Shown piece after piece: positions 44,655 through 52,142 of a stretch of DNA of 64,000 nt (its first letter is position 1; each line of letters opens with the position of its first letter). Made by a program: the position numbers and the translations under genes. Location of the stretch: assembly GCF_900626075.1 (NCBI RefSeq), contig NZ_UYZY01000003.1, forward strand, positions 744,001 to 808,000. Reading direction: 5' to 3'. The notes under the pieces were generated by a model. The model saw only the letters and a list, made by a program, of their open reading frames with translations, was not told where the DNA came from and did not search any database. Source of the DNA: Clostridium transplantifaecale. Lineage in GTDB: Bacteria > Bacillota > Clostridia > Lachnospirales > Lachnospiraceae.

Positions 44655-46516
44655 TGGATCAGAGAAGAATTGAAAGCCTGAAACGGCGCTACGGAAACAG
44701 AGTGGCGGACGCTCCGAGAAAGAAACACGGCCCCGGCCGTATGGCGGCAAAAGGAGGCGGGAAACCGCAGAACAGTAAAGAGACGGTAAAACGGCTTTTA
44801 TCCTATCTCGAAAAAGACAGGATGTGGATGCTGGTTGCGTTTGCCTGCGTTATTGTGAGCACACTGACTAATCTGGCGGGAGCGTATATGCTGCGCCCGA
44901 TTATCAATACCTATATCGTGCCTCTGGACGGCAGCAGAGGGGACAGCGCAGGCCTGTTCCGGGCGCTGCTCGTGATGGCGGCCATCTATCTGCTCAGTGT
45001 GGCGGCCAACTATACCCAGTCTCGCATTATGCTGACTATTGCCCAGAACGCGCTGCAGCGTATCAGGGAAGAGCTGTTTGCAAAGATGCAGAAGCTGCCT
45101 CTGAAATTTTATGACACCAATAACAACGGTGATTTGATGAGCCGTTTTACAAACGACGTGGACACTATCGGCAATATGCTGAGCAGCACGCTCGTACAGC
45201 TGTTTTCGGGAGCACTCAGCATCATAGGGACGCTGATCCTGATGATTTACACGAATATTTACCTGACGGTGATTACGGTGGTGATAATTCCGCTGATGAT
45301 GAAGGCGGGAGGCTTTGTGGCATCCAGAAGCCAGAAGTATTTCTCGGCCCAGCAGTCGGCCCTCGGCGCCCTCAACGGTTATATTGAGGAGACAATCCAG
45401 GGACAGAAGGTAGTGAAGGTATTCTGCCATGAGGAGGTAGCGGAGGAAGAATTCGGCTATCTGAACGGCGATTTAAGGGATAAACAGATAAAGGCCCAGT
45501 TCTTCGGAGGAATTATGGGACCGGTGATGGGAAACTTAAGTCAGGTCAATTACGCCCTGACGGCCTGCATCGGAGGGCTGCTCTGCGTATTTAGAAACTT
45601 TGATGTGGGCGGCCTCACGGTTTTCCTGAATTTCTCAAGGCAGTTTTCAAGGCCGATCAACGAAATTTCAATGCAGATCAGTAACGTATTTTCCGCGCTG
45701 GCCGGTGCGGAGCGTGTATTTGCCGTGATGGATACGGAGCCCGAGCAGGAGGACGATGCCGATGCGGTGTCCCTTCAGCCGGTGAAAGGCGAAGTGGTGC
45801 TCGACCGCGTAACCTTCGGATACAATCCGGATAAGGTAATTCTGGACGATATCAGCCTCTATGCAAAACCGGGGCAGAAAATCGCATTTGTCGGTTCCAC
45901 GGGAGCCGGTAAGACGACGATTACCAACCTGATTAACCGTTTTTATGACATCCAGTCGGGAAGCATTACGGTGGACGGAGTTGACGTCCGCCACATGAAA
46001 CGCAACGAACTGAGGCAGAATATCGCAATGGTTCTTCAGGATACCCATCTGTTCACGGGCACAGTCATGGAGAATATCCGTTACGGCCGCCTGGACGCGA
46101 CTGACGAGGAAGTAATAGAGGCTGCAAAGACGGCCTCCGCCCATTCATTTATCATGCGTCTGCCGAAAGGATATGACACCATGCTGGAAGGGGACGGAGC
46201 TAACTTAAGCCAGGGCCAGAGGCAGCTTCTCAACATTGCCAGGGCCTCGGTTTCAAAGGCGCCGATACTGATTTTAGACGAAGCGACAAGTTCGGTAGAC
46301 ACCAGGACAGAAAAGCATATCGAGCACGGCATGGACCGGTTAATGAAAGACAGGACGACGCTTGTTATTGCGCACCGTCTTTCCACAGTCCGCAACGCCA
46401 ACGCCATAATGGTGCTGGAGCACGGTAAGATAATAGAAAGAGGTGATCATGAGGACCTAATCCGCCAGAAAGGCCGCTACTATCAATTGTACACCGGACT
46501 AAGTGAGCTGGAATAA
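44651..46516 (+). CDS. ABC exporter half-transporter, catalytic subunit
   Basis: A 621-residue partner of the preceding protein. It has a basic N-terminal extension of about 45 residues, six membrane helices and an ATPase domain with Walker A GSTGAGKTT, signature LSQGQRQ, Walker B D543-E544 (LDEATSSVD) and the switch His575 in VIAHRLST. Catalytic Glu and His are intact here, complementing their absence in the other subunit. Its signature is LSQGQ rather than LSGGQ. The pair should form one asymmetric exporter. Confidence 0.93.
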   Translation: MMDQRRIESLKRRYGNRVADAPRKKHGPGRMAAKGGGKPQNSKETVKRLLSYLEKDRMWMLVAFACVIVSTLTNLAGAYMLRPIINTYIVPLDGSRGDSAGLFRALLVMAAIYLLSVAANYTQSRIMLTIAQNALQRIREELFAKMQKLPLKFYDTNNNGDLMSRFTNDVDTIGNMLSSTLVQLFSGALSIIGTLILMIYTNIYLTVITVVIIPLMMKAGGFVASRSQKYFSAQQSALGALNGYIEETIQGQKVVKVFCHEEVAEEEFGYLNGDLRDKQIKAQFFGGIMGPVMGNLSQVNYALTACIGGLLCVFRNFDVGGLTVFLNFSRQFSRPINEISMQISNVFSALAGAERVFAVMDTEPEQEDDADAVSLQPVKGEVVLDRVTFGYNPDKVILDDISLYAKPGQKIAFVGSTGAGKTTITNLINRFYDIQSGSITVDGVDVRHMKRNELRQNIAMVLQDTHLFTGTVMENIRYGRLDATDEEVIEAAKTASAHSFIMRLPKGYDTMLEGDGANLSQGQRQLLNIARASVSKAPILILDEATSSVDTRTEKHIEHGMDRLMKDRTTLVIAHRLSTVRNANAIMVLEHGKIIERGDHEDLIRQKGRYYQLYTGLSELE

Positions 46517-46672
46517 TGTACTTTTACAGTAACTGTCCAGAAGGCATTTTTCCGCAAATCGGTAATAATTGGGATACCGGAGAGCTATCTTATACAGCGG
46601 AAAAGTTGTAAGCTGGAAAAAATTTCCACAACCTTACATTCAGGATGATATATCGCCCGGCTCTTTGCGATT

Positions 46673-46699
46673 TTTCGTATAAACTAGATTCATACGAAA
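46673..46699. promoter_or_regulatory. Palindromic operator candidate for the small HTH gene
   Basis: TTTCGTAT and ATACGAAA are perfect 8-base arms separated by 11 bases, ending 16 bases before the start of the HTH gene. The position suggests autoregulation by its own product. Confidence 0.45.
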
Positions 46700-46715
46700 G
46701 ATTGGAGGTCATAAG

Positions 46716-46955
46716 ATGCAGATATGTGAGGCGACTGTGAAAAGGATCAGGGAGCTTCTCAAAAGGGACCGGCTCACTTTGTATGCCCTGTCGTATAAGA
46801 CCGGGATGCCGCTCTCAACGCTGAAATGTATTCTCAATGGGCGCAGTAAAAATCCGGGCATAGTCAATATCCAAAAGATTGCCGAAGGATTTAACATGTC
46901 GATCCGGGAATTCTATGCCTGTGATTTGTTCAATAACCTGGATCAGGAGGATTGA
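46716..46955 (+). CDS. Small XRE-family HTH regulator
   Basis: A 79-residue protein that is little more than a Cro/CI-type helix-turn-helix: LTLYALSYKTGMPLSTLKCIL forms the HTH, followed by NPGIVNIQKIAEGFNMSIREFY. No sensor domain is present. The ATG follows TTGGAGGTC. A perfect inverted repeat lies just upstream. Targets beyond itself are unknown. Confidence 0.88.
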   Translation: MQICEATVKRIRELLKRDRLTLYALSYKTGMPLSTLKCILNGRSKNPGIVNIQKIAEGFNMSIREFYACDLFNNLDQED

Positions 46956-47048
46956 GCAGAGGTCTCTTGGGAGAGCACAGTTAAACAGGCCGGCAGGAGC
47001 GGGCAGCAAAAGGAAAAACAGTTGTAGAAAGAATATAAAGAATAGATC

Positions 47049-47118
47049 TGGAAAATTTTATTAATTTATTGTATAATAGGGAACAACTGACGAGGGAGTG
47101 AGGAATCACTCCCTTTTT
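47049..47118 (+). promoter_or_regulatory. ddh promoter followed at once by a terminator-like hairpin
   Basis: A -10 TATAAT at 47072-47077 with a weak -35 (TGGAAA, 47049-47054; 17-bp spacer) predicts a start near 47084. Ten bases later GGGAGTGA (47094-47101) pairs with TCACTCCC (47106-47113), followed by five T residues. The hairpin lies inside the predicted ddh leader, about 35 bases before its start codon. Confidence 0.5.
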
Positions 47119-47151
47119 ATGCCCAAAAACACAGATGGAGGAAAAGAGAAT

Positions 47152-48138
47152 ATGAGTATCAGAATCGGTATTTTAGGCTATGGAAATCTGGGAAGGGGTG
47201 TCGAGTGTGCAATCAGGCAGAACCCCGACATGGAATTAAAGGCCGTATTTACAAGGCGCGCCCCCGAGACGGTGAAGATTCTCACGGAGGGAGTTCCGGT
47301 GCTTGGAGTGGAAGAGGCGGAGAAGATGAAGGATCAGATCGACGTCATGATTCTCTGCGGAGGCAGCGCGACTGACCTTCCGGAGCAGACGCCTTACTAT
47401 TCACAGTGGTTCAATGTGGTGGACAGTTTTGACACACATGCAAAGATTCCGGAGCATTTTGACGATGTGGACAAGGCGGCAAAGAAGGGCGGCAGAATTG
47501 CCGTTATATCGGCCGGCTGGGATCCTGGCATGTTCTCCATTACCCGTTTATACGCTATGGCGGCTCTGCCGGATGGGGAGAATTACACATTCTGGGGCAA
47601 GGGCGTAAGCCAGGGCCATTCAGACGCCATCAGAAGGCTCGAGGGAGTGAAGGATGCCAGACAGTATACAATTCCGGTGGAGAGCGCGCTTAAGGAAGTC
47701 AGAAGCGGGACAAACCCGGAGCTAACTACGAGACAGAAACACACGAGAGAGTGCTTTGTCGTAGTGGAAGAAGGGGCGGACAAGACAAAGATCGAGAATG
47801 AGATTAAGACAATGCCAAACTACTTCGCGGACTATGATACGACCGTTCATTTTATAACGGAAGAAGAGATGAAGAGAGACCACAGCCGTCTCCCTCACGG
47901 AGGTTTCGTATTAAGGGGAGGAAAGACAGGCTGGAATAAAGAGAACGGCCATGTGATCGAGTACAGCCTGAAACTGGATTCCAACCCCGAATTTACATCC
48001 TCAATCATTGTCGCCTATGCCAGGGCGGCCTATAAGATGAATGCGGAAGGGCAGAGCGGATGCAGGACCGTATTCGACATTGCGCCGGGCTATCTTGTTG
48101 CAGAGAGCGCAGCGGAGCTGAGAAAGAAATACTTATAA
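47152..48138 (+). CDS. ddh: Meso-diaminopimelate dehydrogenase
   Basis: A 328-residue NADPH-dependent enzyme catalysing one-step reductive amination of tetrahydrodipicolinate to meso-DAP, supplying lysine and peptidoglycan. It begins IRIGILGYGNLGRGVE (Rossmann loop), and contains VDSFDTHAKIP, SAGWDPGMFS and the DAP-binding GVSQGHSDAIRR and LPHGGFV. Length matches the family (about 325). The ATG at 47152 follows GGAGGAAAAG. The gene bypasses the succinylase or acetylase branch. Confidence 0.96.
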   Translation: MSIRIGILGYGNLGRGVECAIRQNPDMELKAVFTRRAPETVKILTEGVPVLGVEEAEKMKDQIDVMILCGGSATDLPEQTPYYSQWFNVVDSFDTHAKIPEHFDDVDKAAKKGGRIAVISAGWDPGMFSITRLYAMAALPDGENYTFWGKGVSQGHSDAIRRLEGVKDARQYTIPVESALKEVRSGTNPELTTRQKHTRECFVVVEEGADKTKIENEIKTMPNYFADYDTTVHFITEEEMKRDHSRLPHGGFVLRGGKTGWNKENGHVIEYSLKLDSNPEFTSSIIVAYARAAYKMNAEGQSGCRTVFDIAPGYLVAESAAELRKKYL

Positions 48139-48146
48139 TACAGATT

Positions 48147-48184
48147 GCCGAATCCGCAGGAACCGCTGCCGGATTCGGCATTTT
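48147..48184 (+). terminator. Terminator after ddh
   Basis: GCCGAATCCG and CGGATTCGGC form a 10-bp stem with a 13-base loop, followed by a short ATTTT tail. It precedes the deacylase gene closely, so some read-through is likely. Confidence 0.65.
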
Positions 48185-48203
48185 GAACAGGGAGGGTAAG
48201 AAG

Positions 48204-48671
48204 ATGTCAATTGAACGCGCAAGAGAACATATGAAAAAATGGGGAATGGAGGACAAGGTTCTGGAATTTGAGACATCCAGCGCCACTGTGGAGCTGGCAG
48301 CCCTGGCGGTCGGCTGCGAGCCGGCCAGGATTGCGAAGACGCTGTCCTTTAAAATCGGCGAAGACGCGATTCTGATCGTCACGGCGGGCGACGCCAAGAT
48401 CGACAACCACAAGTATAAAGAACAGTTTTCGGTCAAGGCTAAGATGCTCTCACCGGACGAGGTGACGGAGAAGATCGGACACGGCGTAGGCGGCGTATGT
48501 CCCTTCGGCATTAATGAAGGAGTGAAGGTATACCTGGACGAGTCGATGAAACGCTTTGAGACGGTATTTCCGGCATGCGGAAGCAGCAACAGCGCCATAG
48601 AGCTGACGATGGAGGAGCTGGAGCGGTGTTCCGGGTATGAGATGTGGGTTGATGTGTGTAAGCTGGGATAG
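48204..48671 (+). CDS. YbaK/EbsC family aminoacyl-tRNA deacylase
   Basis: A 155-residue single-domain protein of the YbaK/ProX editing family. The catalytic-pocket Lys lies in ARIAKTLSFK, and GGVCPFGI and AGSSNSAIELT-type CGSSNSAIELT motifs are present. Members hydrolyse mischarged aminoacyl-tRNA in trans. The specific substrate (for example Ala- or Cys-tRNA-Pro) cannot be assigned. The ATG at 48204 follows GGGAGGG; a longer reading runs into the ddh end. Confidence 0.9.
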   Translation: MSIERAREHMKKWGMEDKVLEFETSSATVELAALAVGCEPARIAKTLSFKIGEDAILIVTAGDAKIDNHKYKEQFSVKAKMLSPDEVTEKIGHGVGGVCPFGINEGVKVYLDESMKRFETVFPACGSSNSAIELTMEELERCSGYEMWVDVCKLG

Positions 48672-48767
48672 GCACCGGGAGTCCGGGAATAGAGGGCGCA
48701 GGCTCTGAGGAGCGGATGTGGAAGGAATAGATGAGTCCGCCTGCCCGGACTCTATCCTTAAGCCTGC

Positions 48768-49076
48768 TCACTTGCGCAGTCCCTTTATAATCACCCCTAT
48801 ATTCTGCAGGTAGGACCGGTTGAGGTGGCGCAAATCTTCTATAATAGCTTTCAGTTCTGCGGGATACCCGTTTCCCTCATCAAAGAACTCAGAGGGAGTG
48901 ACACCCAGATATTCACAGATATAAAAAAGAACGGTCAGAGACGGCATGCCTTTTTTATTTTCAAGCGAGTTAATATATCCCGCGCTCTGACCGATGGAGA
49001 GGCTCATATCGCGGGCTGAGACACCTTTATTCAAACGCAATTCAATTAATCTTTTATAAAATAATTCTTCGTACAT
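48768..49076 (-). CDS. XRE-family HTH regulator
   Basis: A 102-residue regulator with an N-terminal Cro/CI HTH (VSARDMSLSIGQSAGYINSLE, with MPSLTVLFYICEYLGVTPSEFF) and a C-terminal helix of about 35 residues. Such proteins are common as stand-alone regulators in Clostridia. The ATG at 49076 follows AGGGGTG. It diverges from the dacF-like gene; its target is unknown. Confidence 0.88.
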   Translation of the reverse strand: MYEELFYKRLIELRLNKGVSARDMSLSIGQSAGYINSLENKKGMPSLTVLFYICEYLGVTPSEFFDEGNGYPAELKAIIEDLRHLNRSYLQNIGVIIKGLRK

Positions 49077-49271
49077 TTTATCACCCCTGTATATGATTTT
49101 AAAGTATATATGACTTGATTGTGTCCGGTCTGGCATGATATATACGCCGATTTATCCGGTTAAAATCTGCGGTTTGCGAGAAGTGTAGTGTTTTAAACGA
49201 TATCCGTTATTTTCTGATCTTATACCAACAGTCTGTAATAAAATTGTAATAATTATAACTTTCAGATCGGA

Positions 49272-49300
49272 TTGTAATAAAGAATGAAATGCTGTACAAT
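49272..49300 (+). promoter_or_regulatory. Sigma-A promoter of the D,D-carboxypeptidase gene
   Basis: TTGTAA at 49272-49277 and TACAAT at 49295-49300 with 17-bp spacing, about 85 bases before the start codon. Confidence 0.55.
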
Positions 49301-49384
49301 GGTAAAGTACGAAATACGAAATATGAGATATCATATTTTTACTGGAAATCAATAAAAATACAGAAATATACAGGAGTATTACCG

Positions 49385-50812
49385 ATGAACAGATGGAAAA
49401 ACATAAAAGCAGCCCTTTGTCTTGGACTGGCCATGTCGATGGCCGTAGTTTCCACAGTATCAGCAGACGTCTCCACCCCTGCCGCCGGTCCGGGAGCGGG
49501 CCAGCAGACGGTGCAGAGCCAGACCGGTTCATCCAGTCCCTCGCGTCTTCCGGCGCTTTCCGGCACTGTTACAACCGACCAGGGGAACCAGGCATCCGGT
49601 GCAGGTACATCGCAGGGACAGACAAACGGAGCGGCCGAGAAACCGGTGGTGGCTTCCCAGGGAGCCGTACTGTACGATGTTAACAACAACCGTTTTCTGT
49701 TCGAGCAAAATGCGGATATAAGATATTATCCGGCCAGCATTACTAAGCTGATGACGGCGCTGCTGGTGCTGGAAAACAGCAATTTAAACGACACGGTAAC
49801 CTTTTCAGAGAGCGCGGTATCGAACCTGGAATCGGGAGCGGTGACTCTGAAAATTAAGGCAGGGGACAAGTTTTCCGTGAAAGACTGTCTGTACGCCCTG
49901 CTGCTTAAATCAGCCAACGAGGTGGCAAACGGCCTGGCAGAACACGTATCCGGCAGCGTCAGCGGCTTCGCCGATCTGATGAACCAGAAAGCGGCTTCCC
50001 TCGGATGTACGAATACACATTTTGTGAATCCGAACGGCCTCAATAATACGGAACATTATACAACGGCCAGAGACATGGCTCTGATTGCCAAAGCGGCATT
50101 CGCGAATCCGACACTCTCGCAGATCGCTTCCACGATAAGTTACGATTTCCCTGCTACGGCCAGTGTTCCAACCGTCAGAAAGCTGACGATAGGCCACAAG
50201 ATGATAAGTTCCGCCAATGCGGAATACTATCAGGGTATCGTGGGCGGAAAGACGGGATATACATCCCTGGCGGGCAATACGCTCGTCACCTGCGCAGAGC
50301 GGGACGGCAGACGGCTGATTGCCGTTGTTCTGAAGAGCAAGCAGACGCATTACACGGACACCAAGGCGCTTCTGGATTACGGTTTCGCCTATCTGACAGA
50401 AGAGCAGAACCAGACGGGCAGCCCGGCCGGCGGCCAGCAGACAGGCCCGGGAGGCGGACCGTCCTCCTCACCTTCGGCAGGCCCGGGAGTTTCCTCCAAG
50501 GACGTCAACAAGTGGGAGCAGAACGGTGATGTATGGAAGTTTGTCAAGTCCGACGGAACGTATGCAAAGAATGAGTCCATGATGATCAATAATGAAATCT
50601 ACCATTTCAACAACGACAGCCAGATGGTCAGAGGCTGGAACCAGATCGACGGCGTATGGTATTTCTTCAGAAACAGCGGCGGCCTGGCGAAGACCAGATG
50701 GGTGGAGACCAATGGAATGTGGTATTATGTAGATGATAACGGCTCCCTGTTTACAGGGGGGACGACACCGGATGGGTTTAAGGTGGATGAGAATGGAGTT
50801 TGGATACAATAA
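49385..50812 (+). CDS. D-alanyl-D-alanine carboxypeptidase with cell-wall-binding repeats
   Basis: A 475-residue secreted low-molecular-weight PBP. After a signal peptide and a Gly/Ser/Gln-rich linker comes an S11 peptidase domain with S118-I-T-K, S176-A-N and K289-T-G, then a Pro/Gly-rich linker and about three choline-binding-type repeats (WKFVKSDGTY, GWNQIDGVWYFF, RWVETNGMWYYVDDNG). It trims the terminal D-Ala from peptidoglycan stems. The repeats replace the usual C-terminal membrane anchor, so it probably associates with wall polymer. The ATG at 49385 follows CAGGAG. Confidence 0.93.
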   Translation: MNRWKNIKAALCLGLAMSMAVVSTVSADVSTPAAGPGAGQQTVQSQTGSSSPSRLPALSGTVTTDQGNQASGAGTSQGQTNGAAEKPVVASQGAVLYDVNNNRFLFEQNADIRYYPASITKLMTALLVLENSNLNDTVTFSESAVSNLESGAVTLKIKAGDKFSVKDCLYALLLKSANEVANGLAEHVSGSVSGFADLMNQKAASLGCTNTHFVNPNGLNNTEHYTTARDMALIAKAAFANPTLSQIASTISYDFPATASVPTVRKLTIGHKMISSANAEYYQGIVGGKTGYTSLAGNTLVTCAERDGRRLIAVVLKSKQTHYTDTKALLDYGFAYLTEEQNQTGSPAGGQQTGPGGGPSSSPSAGPGVSSKDVNKWEQNGDVWKFVKSDGTYAKNESMMINNEIYHFNNDSQMVRGWNQIDGVWYFFRNSGGLAKTRWVETNGMWYYVDDNGSLFTGGTTPDGFKVDENGVWIQ

Positions 50813-50828
50813 CTTGTTGAAGATGAAA

Positions 50829-50860
50829 GGGCGTGAAGAAAAATTATCACGCCTTTTCTT
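50829..50860 (+). terminator. Intrinsic terminator after the carboxypeptidase gene
   Basis: GGCGTGA pairs with TCACGCC across a 10-base loop, followed by TTTTCTTTT. Confidence 0.85.
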
Positions 50861-50865
50861 TTATC

Positions 50866-51088
50866 TCATTTTCCTGTATAATAAATAGGACAGTTGAAGA
50901 AATTTAGTTTAATGGTATAAGATACTTCCTGGCCGTCACCTATGCAGGTGATGCGGAATGTTAAGACTATGGAACTGGAAGGATATGTCACCACTAAATC
51001 GGTGGTGTGGATAGAACGGTTGAAAGGTCGGTAAATCTGGCTTTTTACGTCACCTCTATTTTTATAGAGGAAAAAGGAGGGCAATTTT
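50866..51088. other. Unassigned region upstream of the toxin module
   Basis: The sequence is more AT-rich than its flanks. It contains short inverted repeats (CACCACTAAATCGGTGGTG; CCTCTATTTTTATAGAGG) and an open minus-strand frame of 72 codons with no ribosome site or recognised motif. It may be a leader for the toxin-antitoxin operon or a remnant of a mobile element. Confidence 0.3.
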
Positions 51089-51268
51089 ATGTCAAAGACT
51101 GAAGCTGCAAAGAAATTATACGAGGAATGTAAAGATATGGATATAGATGAAACTTTGGAGTTGGTCTTAAACGCGGAGACAGAGGAAGAGCAGGATTTTT
51201 TTTCTATGTTAAGTGATTTTCTATTACAGAAACAACAAAAGAAAGTAATAGACCAGAAGAGGTTCTAA
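51089..51268 (+). CDS. Small acidic protein, candidate antitoxin of the zeta-type toxin
   Basis: A 59-residue, strongly helical, acidic protein (TLELVLNAETEEEQDF in the middle, Lys/Gln-rich end). It starts at ATG 51089 behind AAAGGAGGG, one of the best ribosome sites here. Its TAA is directly followed by the GTG start of the zeta-type toxin, the coupling expected for an antitoxin-toxin pair. It shows no clear resemblance to the epsilon antitoxin or PezA, both longer, and has no HTH. Antitoxin function is inferred only from size, charge and position. Confidence 0.65.
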   Translation: MSKTEAAKKLYEECKDMDIDETLELVLNAETEEEQDFFSMLSDFLLQKQQKKVIDQKRF

Positions 51269-51835
51269 GTGAAAAAATACATTTTATATGCCGGAGTAAA
51301 TGGGGCAGGAAAGTCAACTTTATATAGGACAACACGTTATCAGGATATGATGCCGCGAATCAATACAGATGAAATATTGAGGGAATTTGGAGATTGGAGA
51401 AATACTGCGGATTTAATGAAAGCAGGTAGAATTGCCGTTGAACGATTGAATTCTTACCTGCATGAAGAGGTTACATTTAATCAGGAGACTACCTTGTGTG
51501 GACATACAATATTGCGTACAATACATAAGGCAAAGCAATCTGGTTATTGGATAGAATTACACTATGTCGGTGTTGATTCTCCGGAGATAGCAAAGCAGAG
51601 AATTGCAGAACGAGTGAAAATGGGAGGCCATGGAATACCAGACAAGGATGTTGAGAAGAGATTTGGAGAAAGTTTAAGTAATCTACACAAAATTATAGGT
51701 TTGTGCGACTTGGCAGCACTATATGATAATACAAATGAGTTTCGGCGGTTTGCTATTTATAAAAGCGGGGAGATTGTCAGGATCTCAAAGAATATTCCAG
51801 ATTGGTATATAAAGTGGCAGGAAGGATGTCATTAA
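51269..51835 (+). CDS. Zeta toxin family protein (putative UDP-GlcNAc kinase)
   Basis: A 188-residue P-loop kinase. Walker A is GVNGAGKST at residues 9-17; INTDEILREFG and FNQETTLCG correspond to the substrate-binding Asp and Glu/Thr elements of zeta toxins; HGIPDKDVEKRF supplies the conserved Arg helix. Zeta toxins phosphorylate UDP-N-acetylglucosamine and block peptidoglycan synthesis. It uses GTG immediately after the upstream stop, with AGAGG as ribosome site. It is short and lacks the C-terminal extension of PezT. It opens a defence island that continues with Wadjet. Confidence 0.88.
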   Translation: MKKYILYAGVNGAGKSTLYRTTRYQDMMPRINTDEILREFGDWRNTADLMKAGRIAVERLNSYLHEEVTFNQETTLCGHTILRTIHKAKQSGYWIELHYVGVDSPEIAKQRIAERVKMGGHGIPDKDVEKRFGESLSNLHKIIGLCDLAALYDNTNEFRRFAIYKSGEIVRISKNIPDWYIKWQEGCH

Positions 51836-52047
51836 CTCGACACAACCCTGGGTGCAGTAGATTTAATATATTACGATGATTATATGTGCGGTAGATGGTT
51901 GAAAAGCCATCTGCCGCATTTTTTAATTATGATGAACTAAGGGAAAATCGGAAGAACAGCATCGTACAAAATATAGTTTTGCTCTAAATTGCCAAACAAT
52001 ATAAAACATGGTAAGATAAAGTAATGTTATGTATAGGAGGTACGTTC

Positions 52048-52122
52048 TTGAAAGAAAAAAGGATGAAAGATAAGTACCTTGAAATCGCGAAAGCGGTAGA
52101 GATAAAAAAGCAGTTGCTATAA
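52048..52122 (+). CDS. 24-codon ORF immediately upstream of jetA
   Basis: A TTG start at 52048 lies behind a strong AGGAGGT site with 7-base spacing, and 24 very Lys/Glu-rich helical codons follow, ending 20 bases before jetA. No family is recognisable. It could be a leader peptide coupling jetA translation, the degraded end of a lost gene, or chance. The rest of 51836-52142 shows no further gene. Confidence 0.35.
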   Translation: MKEKRMKDKYLEIAKAVEIKKQLL

Positions 52123-52142
52123 GGTGTGGGGAACGAAAGCAG

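Noticed and set aside
50866..51084. 72-codon minus-strand frame before the toxin module
   Set aside because: It shows no ribosome site and no motif I can name. It might be a fragment of a mobile-element gene, but this cannot be supported, so only the region is listed.
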